Source of the DNA: Chloroflexota bacterium
GTDB lineage: Bacteria; Chloroflexota; Anaerolineae; Anaerolineales; E44-bin32
Assembly (NCBI GenBank): GCA_022561385.1
Contig: JADFRG010000028.1
Span: 1 to 38,411 of the forward strand
DNA: 38,411 nucleotides
Reading direction: 5' to 3'
The notes under the pieces are model-generated. The model was not told where the DNA came from, made no database searches, and saw nothing but the letters and a program-made list of their open reading frames with translations. Both the position numbers and the translations under genes were made by a program. Below are positions 17,146 to 24,863 of the stretch, piece after piece. Within the stretch, counting starts at the first letter, position 1; every line of letters starts with the position of its first letter.

Positions 17146-17180
17146 CGCAAAGCCCCCGATCGGTGGCGGGGGGCTTTGCG
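17146..17180. terminator. Long GC-rich hairpin, repeat element part 1 (copy 2)
   Basis: CGCAAAGCCCCC pairs perfectly with GGGGGCTTTGCG. It is the counterpart of the hairpin at 11,873-11,908. Confidence 0.55.
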
Positions 17181-17203
17181 ATCTACTTCTGTCTCAATCC
17201 TGT

Positions 17204-17286
17204 AAGCACGTGATCTTGTGAGTTTGGGCCTCCAATCAAAAGGGCGGGGGCAGGTTACCAAGCACGTGACCTTAAGTCATGTGCTC
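17204..17286. repeat. CACGTG-ended repeat element, copy 2
   Basis: AGCACGTGATCTT on the left and TAAGTCATGTGCTC on the right, with the core TTTGGGCCTCCAATCAAA. It matches copy 1 at 11,931-12,013 in length and spacing. Confidence 0.75.
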
Positions 17287-17464
17287 GTAAAGCTGCGAGT
17301 GAATTCGGACCTTTATGTCGGCCTTGCCGCCCCTCACAGTCTCCTCTTGGGCGTCACTGGGGATTGCCGGATCACCGGCCACACGAGTCTATAGCAGGAC
17401 ACCCTCTTCTTTCAAAATGCCGAGTAACGCTCAAAACACAGTGCTCTCTCCATCGACATTTCAG

Positions 17465-17522
17465 GTAAACAACTCTTGACATGATGTCATGTTTACATTA
17501 CATTGTGTCAACGTTTGTTTAC
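17465..17522 (+). promoter_or_regulatory. Promoter embedded in a large operator-like dyad
   Basis: TTGACA (17,476-17,481) and TACATT (17,499-17,504) are separated by 17 bases. Around them, GTAAACAACTCTTGACA and TGTCAACGTTTGTTTAC form inverted arms matching at 14 of 17 positions. Inside is the perfect palindrome TGACAT-G-ATGTCA, and a third TGTTTAC half-site lies at about 17,490. This is the picture expected for a repressor site. The XRE regulator of the same operon is the obvious candidate (inference). Confidence 0.65.
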
Positions 17523-17534
17523 AAGGGAGCTGCA

Positions 17535-17954
17535 ATGTCATTTGAAGAGAAGGGTAGATGGGCATACATGATCGTCGTGCTTATCGTATCCGCGGTCTAC
17601 TTCGCGGGTGTACTCGGGCAAGTCGGAGTAATCCCGGTGTCGGAGATCGGGTACGTGCGACCGATGATCACGGCCATCATCGCCACGATCGTGGCTACGA
17701 TCGTCGCCTACATCGTGGTCGCAATTTCGGCGCCCAGCGAGGCCGACAAGAAGGACGAGCGGGATAAGAACATCAATCGGTTCGGGGAATCGATCGGGTA
17801 CAGCGTCCTCGGTCTCTTGATTCTGTTACCGCTCGGCCTGGCGATGGCGGAGTTCGAGCCATTCTGGATCGCTAACGCGATCTACCTGGCAGGCGTCCTT
17901 GCGGCAACCATATCTTCGATCGTGAAGATCGTCGCCTATCGCCGAGGTTTCTAG
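17535..17954 (+). CDS. Four-helix membrane protein paired with an XRE regulator
   Basis: I chose ATG 17,535 (AAGGGAG 6 bases upstream); the earlier ATG at 17,481 lies inside the promoter. The 139-residue protein has four membrane segments, about residues 9-30, 43-65, 88-108 and 113-135, with a charged cytoplasmic loop EADKKDERDKNINRFGES between the second and third. This layout is common in small membrane proteins encoded directly before a short XRE-type regulator. Function is unknown. Its stop is 2 bases before the XRE start, so the two are cotranscribed. Confidence 0.82.
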   Translation: MSFEEKGRWAYMIVVLIVSAVYFAGVLGQVGVIPVSEIGYVRPMITAIIATIVATIVAYIVVAISAPSEADKKDERDKNINRFGESIGYSVLGLLILLPLGLAMAEFEPFWIANAIYLAGVLAATISSIVKIVAYRRGF

Positions 17955-17956
17955 TC

Positions 17957-18181
17957 ATGGGGAAGCCGACGAAAGTCACCAACTCCATTCGGGCCCTCCG
18001 GTTCGCAAACGATGAGATGACTCAGGCGGATCTCGCTGATCGCGTTGGCGTAACGCGACAGACCATCATCGCCATCGAACAGGGCCGTTACTCGCCATCG
18101 CTCGAGATGGCTTTCCAAGTTGCCCGAGCCTTCAGCGTTCCACTGGACGAGGTGTTCCGGTACCCAGAAAACAACGAATAG
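17957..18181 (+). CDS. Short XRE-family helix-turn-helix regulator
   Basis: The 74-residue protein is one Cro/C1-type helix-turn-helix: IRALRFANDEMTQADLADRV, GVTRQTIIAIEQGRYSPSLE, then AFQVARAFSVPLDEVFRY. This matches the widespread stand-alone YgzD/Rv-type regulators. It is predicted to bind DNA as a dimer, probably at the dyad at 17,465-17,522 for autoregulation. It lies between the membrane protein and the dehydrogenase in one operon. Confidence 0.93.
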   Translation: MGKPTKVTNSIRALRFANDEMTQADLADRVGVTRQTIIAIEQGRYSPSLEMAFQVARAFSVPLDEVFRYPENNE

Positions 18182-18255
18182 AGGAGAACTACATCATGAC
18201 TGCGTCGCAGACCAAACCGAAAACGGCTGGACTAAATCAATCTTGGAGGAAACTC

Positions 18256-19269
18256 ATGAAGGCGATCGTTTACACAGAGTACGGACCCCCCGAAGTTCTT
18301 CAGCTGACTCAGGTGGAGAAGCCGACCCCGAAGGCAAACGAAATCCTGATCAAGGTACACGCAACATCCATAAGCTTCGGGGATCTCGTCGTCCGGAAAT
18401 TTGGCTCGATCTCCCCCCGAGACTTCAATATGCCTCTGCCTATGTGGTTCCTGGGGCGAATATCGTTTGGTTTCAATAAGCCCAAACGGGGAATCCTCGG
18501 GCACGAGTTCGCAGGCGAGGTCGAAGCCATTGGCGACGAGGTGCGGCTGTTCGGTACGGGCGACCAGGTGTTTGGACATCTCGGCGACCAGATGGGGGCC
18601 GACGCCGAGTATGTGTGTATGCCTGAAGGCGGGATGGTCGCGATCAAGCCGGGCAATGTGACCTATGAGGAAGCGGCGGTCGTCCCGTATGGGGCGCTGA
18701 TCGCGTTGAATCTGCTGCGCAAGGCTAATGTCCAGCGCGGAGAGAAGGTCTTGATCCATGGTGCTTCCGGAGGGATCGGCTCAGCGGCCGTGCAGCTCAT
18801 CAAGCACTATGGGGCAGAGGTCACTGGCGTATGCGGCACGCCCCGGTTGGGGTTCGTGAGCGCGTTGGGAGCCGACAAGGTCATCGACTACACCGTGGAG
18901 GACTTCACCCAAAACGGAGAAACCTATGACCTGATCTTCGACGTGTTGGGCAGGAGCTCGTTCTCCCGCTGCAAGAACTCGCTGACAGAAAACGGACGCT
19001 ATTTTTTGGCCAGCTTCAAGGCGAGAGATCTCCTTGACATGCTGCGGACTTCCATAGCGTCGAGCAAGAAGGTGATCTGCGCCTTGGCGTTGCCCGAAAG
19101 GATTGATGATCTCGCTGAAATCAAGGAGCTTATCGAGGCGGGGGTGATCACGGCCATCATCGACAAACACTTTCCGCTCGAGCAGACCGCCGAGGCTCAT
19201 CGGTACGTCGAAGGCGGGCACAAGAAGGGACACATCGCCATCACGGTGGCGCACAACGGAAGATCCTAA
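18256..19269 (+). CDS. NAD(P)-dependent medium-chain dehydrogenase / quinone oxidoreductase-like
   Basis: The 337-residue enzyme starts at ATG 18,256 (GGAGG, 7 bases upstream) with the family-typical MKAIVYTEYGPPEVL. An in-frame ATG at 18,196 with its own AGAGGAG would add 20 residues. Domains: GroES-like N-terminal fold (residues 1-125), then a Rossmann domain with VLIHGASGGIGSAAVQLIKH, GADKVIDYT and a C-terminal EGGHKKGHIAITV. No catalytic-zinc Cys/His set is evident, so a zinc-free NADPH-quinone-reductase-like oxidoreductase is likely. It is the third gene of the XRE operon, so its expression may follow the operator upstream. The substrate is unknown. Confidence 0.92.
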   Translation: MKAIVYTEYGPPEVLQLTQVEKPTPKANEILIKVHATSISFGDLVVRKFGSISPRDFNMPLPMWFLGRISFGFNKPKRGILGHEFAGEVEAIGDEVRLFGTGDQVFGHLGDQMGADAEYVCMPEGGMVAIKPGNVTYEEAAVVPYGALIALNLLRKANVQRGEKVLIHGASGGIGSAAVQLIKHYGAEVTGVCGTPRLGFVSALGADKVIDYTVEDFTQNGETYDLIFDVLGRSSFSRCKNSLTENGRYFLASFKARDLLDMLRTSIASSKKVICALALPERIDDLAEIKELIEAGVITAIIDKHFPLEQTAEAHRYVEGGHKKGHIAITVAHNGRS

Positions 19270-19479
19270 CAGATCGATAACTATATCGAGCAGGCGAACG
19301 AATCTTCGCCGTGTAGCCGCCTGAGGAGACAGTCAGGCTCGCTCGCAACCCCTTGAACGGCGCGCCATGGCGTGTCGACGGAGGGAGAGTACCGCCGGTC
19401 TAAGGGCTAGCTTGACGGCGAGGGATCGACCCGATTGGCTCGCGGCAATTCCCCAAGACTCCAAGAAAGAGGTTCCAAG

Positions 19480-19770
19480 ATGCGCCTCAACCCGTCGCTC
19501 ATGGTAGTTCTTGCCCTCGCGGCCGCTATGTTTGTCGCAGCGTGCGCTACGCCGGAGCCGGCTGATGAGATCCCTCCCGAGGCCCAGGCGACGGTCCAAT
19601 TGGATGTCGCGACGGAAGAGCCACCGTCGGAGCCTGCCGACCCCGCTCCCTGCGCGCCCACCGGTGAAGCGGAATTGCTTATCTCGTACGAGGCTTCGCT
19701 AGCCTCCGAAGAGATCGCGGACCCTCTTCGACAACGCCGCGGTCTGGGTCCCGTCCGACTGAGCGCATAA
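19480..19770 (+). CDS. Short lipoprotein, possibly truncated
   Basis: AGAGG lies about 8 bases before ATG 19,480. The 96-residue product has the lipobox VAAC (Cys22), a Pro/Glu-rich linker and a short tail from CAPTGEAELLISYEASLASE. The last 15 residues (RQRRGLGPVRLSA) look out of frame, while another frame over the same bases reads LFDNAAVWVPSD before a stop. This hints at a frameshift that removed a domain. No family is recognised. Confidence 0.55.
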   Translation: MRLNPSLMVVLALAAAMFVAACATPEPADEIPPEAQATVQLDVATEEPPSEPADPAPCAPTGEAELLISYEASLASEEIADPLRQRRGLGPVRLSA

Positions 19771-19827
19771 CGCGGTCGGGGCTCGGCGCGGCCAGGACCC
19801 CTGACCACGCATAAGAGCCTGCGCTCA

Positions 19828-19862
19828 ATAAAATAAAAGGGCTGCCCCATGGGACAGCCCCT
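19828..19862 (-). terminator. Terminator of the Cys-rich small gene (minus strand)
   Basis: On the minus strand GGGGCTGTCCCATGGGGCAGCCC is followed by TTTTATTTTATT. The gene stop at 19,884 is about 20 bases before the stem. Confidence 0.85.
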
Positions 19863-19883
19863 GCCATTCGCGGTGTTAGGTTC

Positions 19884-20237
19884 TCAGGCGGCGCGAGCGG
19901 CGATGTAAATTGGTGCTGTGGGAAGCGACTCCAGATGTTCCTCGATTTTCACCGAGGCCGCCTGATAACGCTTCAAGAGCTCCTGATCGGAGCCTTTGTG
20001 GCGCCTCAGGGTCTGGAGTGCACAGCCCAAGCAACCCTTCATGGCCCGGTATGAATCGGTTTCGCAGGACATACATCCGTCCAAGCGAATCATCATGAGC
20101 GAGAACGCCAGGCTATCGGGATGATTCTCGGGAAGCCTGGACACGCGATCTACTAGCTTGGTCCAGGCTTCCCCCCGCGACTCCCTGAGTTTAGGAATCA
20201 CATGAGACGGGAACAACAGTTCATTTTCGGCGTACAT
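19884..20237 (-). CDS. Small Cys-rich protein of unknown function (117 aa)
   Basis: AAGGGGG lies about 6 bases before the ATG. The soluble, helical protein contains the pattern GCMSCETDSYRAMKGCLGCA, two CxxC pairs about 12 residues apart in a helix-rich context, suitable for metal or redox chemistry. The N-terminal half reads KLRESRGEAWTKLVDRVSRL and LAFSLMMIRLDG. No signal peptide or membrane segment is seen. I recall similar proteins in Anaerolineae but no assigned function. It is a single gene with its own terminator. Confidence 0.8.
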   Translation of the reverse strand: MYAENELLFPSHVIPKLRESRGEAWTKLVDRVSRLPENHPDSLAFSLMMIRLDGCMSCETDSYRAMKGCLGCALQTLRRHKGSDQELLKRYQAASVKIEEHLESLPTAPIYIAARAA

Positions 20238-20479
20238 TGGGACCCCCTTCCGGATCGAGCGGCAGTTTTTGGAAGTGAGCAGGATTTTAGAGTCGAGGGA
20301 TCAAATCAGGGCAGAGTACTTTAGTACCACCGGAGGCCTTCTGCTCCATACTTCTTTACATAATATTGTAATTGGACCCACACGCAGGCTCGAAATGGGC
20401 GCCTGTGGCAAGCGGCTGTTAGAAAGGGAGGATAAGTACAGGTCCGGCCGCGAAAGATACGCGACCGACCGCGGAGCGC

Positions 20480-21631
20480 CTACGCGCCGCCGGGACCGTA
20501 CAGCGAGGGGTCGGTCGGTGTGTTCCCGGAGGGGTCGAAGATGTACACCCAGGACCCCTCTTGTGCGAAATCAAAAATCCAGTTCGCATCGGCGAAACCC
20601 AGATTGACACATCCGCGCGAGGTCGGCGTACCAAATTTGGCGTGCCAGTAGGTTCCGTGCAGCGCTCTGCCCTGATCGAAGTACAACACCCAGGGAATGT
20701 CTTGAAGGAAGTAGTAATTGTTTGGGTCGCCCGGCACGCCTCCGCTCATGTCGGTCCGCTCGAGCTTCGCCCAGACCTGGAACAGGCCCGGCTTCGTCCA
20801 GAATCCGTTGCGGCCGGTGGAGGCTGCCGTTGCAAACTTCAGGACCCCGGCCTCATAGGCCGTCACCGTCTGTTCGTACAAGTTGACCGAAATCCAGCGG
20901 TCCTGTGGGTCCACCCCCTCGGGCGGCGTCGGATCGGGGTTCACGACCGCAAGCAGCCGCTGCTCAATCCAATCATCCGGCCCAATCCGATACCATATCC
21001 ATTCGCCGACCTGCTGCTCGCCGTAGATCTGGACCACCGTGTTGCGGGTGAAACAAGGGCCCGTGCTGTAGTCGGGAGCTCCGCCGGGTTCTTTCGATGG
21101 ACACGTACCCCCCGCAATTATCCAGGCGAAGGGTCGATCCGGCGTACGCTCAAACACCAATCCAACAGAACGCGGAACCTCCACTCGACTGACCTGACTG
21201 CCGCGCACATACCCGTTCGAAGTGGCGTAGATGGTGGATCCCCCGCGCTCCAGTCGGTCGTTGTAGGACACGTAGACGAATCCTTTGCCGATGGATGAGA
21301 CCCCGCCGCCCCCGCCGGCTGCATCCTCCGCGCTGGAATAGAATGAGACCGGACCCGAGCCGACCTTCGCGTAGCTGAATGGAAAGTAACCCAGGGACTG
21401 GTCGATCGCCGCGGCCGGCAACGGTGCCGGCGAAAGCAGCCCCAGCTGGGCCAGCTCGGCAAGTTTGCCCCCCGGGCCGTAGCTTGGGCAGCGCTGCGGC
21501 TGGCGAAGCTGCAGCCTTGGCGCACACAGGTAGTCTCGCGTCTCGGTTGGGGGATCTACCTGTTTGGCTGGATAAACACCAGCCGCCAAGAACAGGAACA
21601 GAGCAAGGAGGGCGGATTGCACCATGGCCAT
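20480..21631 (-). CDS. L,D-transpeptidase (YkuD family), secreted
   Basis: The 383-residue product starts with a signal peptide (MAMVQSALLALFLFLAAGVY). A region of about 190 residues with an SH3-like part (VVQIYGEQQVGEWIWYRIG) leads to the C-terminal YkuD catalytic domain. His325 (HGTYWH) and the SRGCVNL motif with Cys341 are the active-site signature. The enzyme crosslinks peptidoglycan stem peptides or attaches proteins to them outside the membrane. An ATG 6 bases further in is an alternative start. TATAAT at 21,643-21,648 lies only 11 bases before the start and there is no Shine-Dalgarno sequence, suggesting an almost leaderless message. Confidence 0.92.
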   Translation of the reverse strand: MAMVQSALLALFLFLAAGVYPAKQVDPPTETRDYLCAPRLQLRQPQRCPSYGPGGKLAELAQLGLLSPAPLPAAAIDQSLGYFPFSYAKVGSGPVSFYSSAEDAAGGGGGVSSIGKGFVYVSYNDRLERGGSTIYATSNGYVRGSQVSRVEVPRSVGLVFERTPDRPFAWIIAGGTCPSKEPGGAPDYSTGPCFTRNTVVQIYGEQQVGEWIWYRIGPDDWIEQRLLAVVNPDPTPPEGVDPQDRWISVNLYEQTVTAYEAGVLKFATAASTGRNGFWTKPGLFQVWAKLERTDMSGGVPGDPNNYYFLQDIPWVLYFDQGRALHGTYWHAKFGTPTSRGCVNLGFADANWIFDFAQEGSWVYIFDPSGNTPTDPSLYGPGGA

Positions 21632-21702
21632 GAAAGGGTCATATTATATTTGGTCGCCCGCCGTCTGTGGGCCGCGCTACGTTACGGAGGCGATCCTGAC
21701 CC

Positions 21703-23487
21703 TCATTTCTTCTCCTCGATGTCCGTCTTCGCCCGCTCAAGGAACCCTTCAATCGACATCGCCCCCAGATTTTCCTCCGAGCGCAGTCGAACTGAAACCT
21801 GACCGACCTCAATTTCGCGGTCCCCCATGACCAACATGTATGGGACCTTCTGCAACTGCGCGTCCCGAATCTTGGCATTCATCCGCTCGCTGCGATCGTC
21901 CAGTTCGATCCGCAGTCCCGCCTCGCGTAGTTGATCGGCCACACCCTGGGCATACTCCACGTGACGGTCGGCGATTGGGATCAGGATGACCTGAACCGGC
22001 GCGAGCCACACCGGGAAGGCGCCCGCATGGTGCTCGATGAGTGTGCCAAAGAAACGCTCCATGGCGCCCATCAGCGCGCGATGGATCATGTACGGCTGAT
22101 GCTCCTGGCCATCTTTGCCGACGTATGCCAGCCCAAACCGCTCCGGCAGGAAGAAATCGAACTGGATGGTCGAGAGCTGCCATTCCCGGTCTAACGCGTC
22201 CTTGACCTTGAGATCGATCTTGGGGCCGTAGAAGGTGGCCTCGGCTTCTTCGATCTGATAAGGCAATCCAGAGCGCTCCAACGAATCTTGCAGGGCCTGG
22301 GTCGGCGCTTCCCATTGCGCCGGATCGCCGGCGGCCTTCTCGGGATCGCGCGTCGCCAGATAGGCGTGAATCTGATCAAAGCCAAAAGAACGCAAGATAT
22401 GCAAGCTGAATTCCAGCGTGCGGTCGATCTCTTCCGGCATCTGATCCGGGCGGCAGAAAAGATGGGCATCGTCCTGCGTGAGACCACGTACCCGCAGCAA
22501 CCCGTGCAGCGTCCCGCTGCGTTCGTAGCGGTACACCGTGCCCCATTCAGCGTAGCGCACCGGTAAATCGCGATACGAGCGGGTCTTGCTCTTATAGATT
22601 TGGATGTGAAACGGGCAGTTCATCGGTTTGAGGTAGTACTTCTGCTGCTCGATTTCGAGCGGCGGATACATCGCGTCCGCGAACCAATCCAGGTGGCCGC
22701 TGGTTTCCCAAAGCTGCGCCTTGCCTATGTGCGGGGTGTACACGAAGTCGTATCCAGCCTTCTCGTGTTCTTCTCGGCTGAAATCTTCGGCCAACTTGCG
22801 CACCATGGCGCCCTTGGGGTGCCAGAGGATCAATCCCGGACCCACATCTTCGCTGATGCTGAAAAGATCCAGCTCACGTCCCAGTACGCGGTGGTCGCGC
22901 TTCTTTGCCTCTTCGAGTTTCCAGAGATGGTGCTCGAGCTCTTCGTTCGTCTTCCAGGCGGTGCCGTAGATGCGCTGCAGCATGGGTCGTTTCTCGTCCC
23001 CTCGCCAGTAGGCGCCGGCCACATTGAGCAATTTGAGCGCGGCGGGGTTGATCTGGCCCGTGCGCTCGAGGTGCGGCCCGCGGCAGAGATCGATGAACGT
23101 GTCATGCGTATATACTGTGATCTCCGGAGCGGCCTCCGTGGGTTCGCCGTATTCGTCCACTCCACCACCCTCGAGTCCTTCTATCAGTTCGAGCTTATAA
23201 GGTTGACCCTCAAATATCTCGCGCGCCTCTTCGGCCGAGACCACCCGCGTCTCAAACTTAAAATCTCCATCGATGATCTCGCGCATGCGACTCTCGATGA
23301 GCTCCAGGTCCTCCGGAGTCAACGAGCGTGGCAGATCGAAGTCGTAGTAGAAGCCGTCCGCGATCGGTGGTCCGATGGCGAGTTTGGCCTCCCCCGGAAA
23401 CATCTCCATTACGGTCTGAGCCATTACATGCGCGGAAGAATGCCGGATGCGGTATAGCTCCGTCTCCTCATAATTTTTCTTCGTCAT
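21703..23487 (-). CDS. thrS: Threonyl-tRNA synthetase
   Basis: 594 residues, about 50 shorter than the E. coli enzyme because the N-terminal TGS domain is absent. The protein begins directly at the editing domain with HSSAH (His16, His20). Then come the class II catalytic core (KPMNCPFHIQIYKS with the zinc Cys, motif 2 around TVYRYERSGTLHGLLRVRG), motif 3 (MIHRALMGAMERFF) and the anticodon-binding domain (PVQVILIPIADRHVEYAQGV). It charges tRNA-Thr in the cytosol. AGTGGAGG lies just before ATG 23,487. Transcription is predicted to be controlled by the T-box leader at 23,510-23,790. Confidence 0.97.
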   Translation of the reverse strand: MTKKNYEETELYRIRHSSAHVMAQTVMEMFPGEAKLAIGPPIADGFYYDFDLPRSLTPEDLELIESRMREIIDGDFKFETRVVSAEEAREIFEGQPYKLELIEGLEGGGVDEYGEPTEAAPEITVYTHDTFIDLCRGPHLERTGQINPAALKLLNVAGAYWRGDEKRPMLQRIYGTAWKTNEELEHHLWKLEEAKKRDHRVLGRELDLFSISEDVGPGLILWHPKGAMVRKLAEDFSREEHEKAGYDFVYTPHIGKAQLWETSGHLDWFADAMYPPLEIEQQKYYLKPMNCPFHIQIYKSKTRSYRDLPVRYAEWGTVYRYERSGTLHGLLRVRGLTQDDAHLFCRPDQMPEEIDRTLEFSLHILRSFGFDQIHAYLATRDPEKAAGDPAQWEAPTQALQDSLERSGLPYQIEEAEATFYGPKIDLKVKDALDREWQLSTIQFDFFLPERFGLAYVGKDGQEHQPYMIHRALMGAMERFFGTLIEHHAGAFPVWLAPVQVILIPIADRHVEYAQGVADQLREAGLRIELDDRSERMNAKIRDAQLQKVPYMLVMGDREIEVGQVSVRLRSEENLGAMSIEGFLERAKTDIEEKK

Positions 23488-23509
23488 TTACGACCTCCAC
23501 TATCCCAAA

Positions 23510-23790
23510 CAAAAAACTCTCACCCCGCTGGGGCGAGAGCCTTCGCTCACACGGTTCCACCCAGATTGATCCTTAAAGATGAGGACCATCTCCAGTCAGC
23601 CGATAACGGGGCTGAGCCGCTCTCCTTAGTCGCTCCAGGCCTAAAACTGCCCGGGGCTTTCCGGATCCCGCTCGCGGGGGGTTTTCTCGAGCAAAAGCTT
23701 CCGCAGGACTCTCAGTCGACGGTCCTGCGTCCCTGTAAACTCTTGGCCTCGATACTCGTCCCGGTCATTGCGTTCTGTGTATTCGATTGT
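23510..23790 (-). promoter_or_regulatory. T-box riboswitch leader of thrS
   Basis: On the minus strand the leader carries GGGACGAGTAT (Stem I AG-bulge type), a distal hairpin (GGACCGTC...GAGAGTCC) and the T-box TGGGTGGAACCGTGTG at 23,548-23,563. A terminator follows at once (GGCTCTCGCCCC/GGGGTGAGAG then TTTTTT, 23,510-23,541). Uncharged tRNA-Thr would stabilise the antiterminator and allow thrS transcription. A Thr codon ACC occurs in the 3' part of Stem I (GAAAACCCC), but the specifier position is not certain. Confidence 0.9.
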
Positions 23791-23791
23791 G

Positions 23792-23865
23792 TGGGCGGTA
23801 TTGGATTTGAACCAACGACCTCATGCATGTCAAGCATGCGCTCTAACCAGCTGAGCTAACCGCCC
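23792..23865 (-). tRNA. tRNA-Val (GAC)
   Basis: A full cloverleaf: acceptor GGGCGGT/ACCGCCC with discriminator A, D-arm GCTC...GAGC, anticodon stem CATGC/GCATG with loop TTGACAT (anticodon GAC), T-arm GTTGG TTCAAAT CCAAT. Length 74 without CCA. It lies directly upstream of the thrS T-box leader on the same strand. Confidence 0.97.
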
Positions 23866-24032
23866 AAGATAGGGATTATACAACTGGAGACACGAGAATC
23901 AATGGCCGGAGGGCATGCACCGAATTTTTAGGCACGACGCGCAATAGAATCGCCCGCCGGCGCAGTTCCCGGACGGAATTTTCATCGTGCACAGGCAGCC
24001 CGGCCTGTGGAATCGATCCCCACCGCGGGTGC

Positions 24033-24038
24033 TATAAT
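24033..24038 (+). promoter_or_regulatory. Extended -10 promoter of the DsbA-like gene
   Basis: TGCTATAAT gives a perfect -10 hexamer with a TGn extension. Only 8 bases separate it from ATG 24,047, so the transcript would begin at or next to the start codon (leaderless). Confidence 0.65.
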
Positions 24039-24046
24039 GCCGCACT

Positions 24047-24775
24047 ATGTCCTCGGACACCGAGGAATCCCTGAGGTCAGCAGGTGTTCTCGACCCCCTC
24101 AACGATCCCCAATATATCCGGCTGAGAAGATCCCATCTTTATTTGGCGTTGATCCCCCTGGCATTCGGCCTGGGGATGGTCTACGGTTACATCTTGTGGG
24201 GCCGCGAACAGGTGATCGCCACTGAAGCCGACTTTGGGGCAAGTCAGGCCAGGCGAATTGATGTCGACCCGGGCGACGATCCGTCGTTTGGACCAATCGA
24301 TGCGCCGATTACGCTCGTTGAATTCAGCGATTACAGCTGCCCATATTGCCAACTCTGGCACCGGGAAGTGTCGCAGGAGCTGTTTGCCACTTTTCCGGAC
24401 CAGATTCGATTCGTGTACAAGGATTTCCCCATCGTTCAGGGCGGTCGCGTGGGAACCGTCGCCGCACAGGCCGCCCACTGTGCCAACGAACAAGACGCCT
24501 ATTGGGATTACCACGATGCCCTATTGTCTGGCGACTACACCTTAGATTCCTCCGGGTACGAACAGGCCGCTCTGGACCTGAATCTGAATGAAAAGGCCCT
24601 GATGGAATGCGTGAACAGCGAGCGGTATGTGGACGAGGTGGCGGAGGACCTCGACTATGGCGTCAGCATAGGCGTGAGCAGCACTCCTACTTTCTTCATC
24701 AACGGCATCCCTTTGATTGGTGCCCAGCCGCTTGAGAATTTTGTCGAGCTCATAAACAGCGAACTCGGGAATTAA
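24047..24775 (+). CDS. Membrane-anchored DsbA-family thiol-disulfide oxidoreductase
   Basis: The 242-residue protein has a cytoplasmic N-terminus, one membrane anchor (about residues 30-51) and an extracytoplasmic thioredoxin-fold domain with an inserted helical region. The active site is C98-P-Y-C101 in FSDYSCPYCQLWH, and the cis-Pro loop is SSTPTFFINGIPLIG. This matches the DsbA/BdbD/DUF-thioredoxin_4 group that forms or reduces disulfides in exported proteins. Two further Cys (AAHCANE, LMECVNS) may be structural. There is no Shine-Dalgarno sequence; see the promoter at 24,033. Confidence 0.93.
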   Translation: MSSDTEESLRSAGVLDPLNDPQYIRLRRSHLYLALIPLAFGLGMVYGYILWGREQVIATEADFGASQARRIDVDPGDDPSFGPIDAPITLVEFSDYSCPYCQLWHREVSQELFATFPDQIRFVYKDFPIVQGGRVGTVAAQAAHCANEQDAYWDYHDALLSGDYTLDSSGYEQAALDLNLNEKALMECVNSERYVDEVAEDLDYGVSIGVSSTPTFFINGIPLIGAQPLENFVELINSELGN

Positions 24776-24863
24776 TCGGTTCATCACTCTTGAACCTATT
24801 TATCATTTCGGCCTAATTTGCGGATGATAAAAGGACTGTATTCGATGGTGGAGGGAGGAGCAC

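Larger units (their letters stand above)
16750..17464. other. 700-bp intergenic region
   Basis: The first 120 bases repeat the 3' flank of TPR gene 1. The hairpin and CACGTG element copy 2 occupy 17,146-17,286. I see no gene; a minus-strand frame at 16,908-17,261 looks spurious. Confidence 0.5.

Noticed and set aside
16908-17261. 117-codon minus-strand open frame
   Set aside because: It runs through the hairpin and CACGTG repeat, has no ribosome-binding site and has an implausible Arg/Pro/Ser-rich composition.
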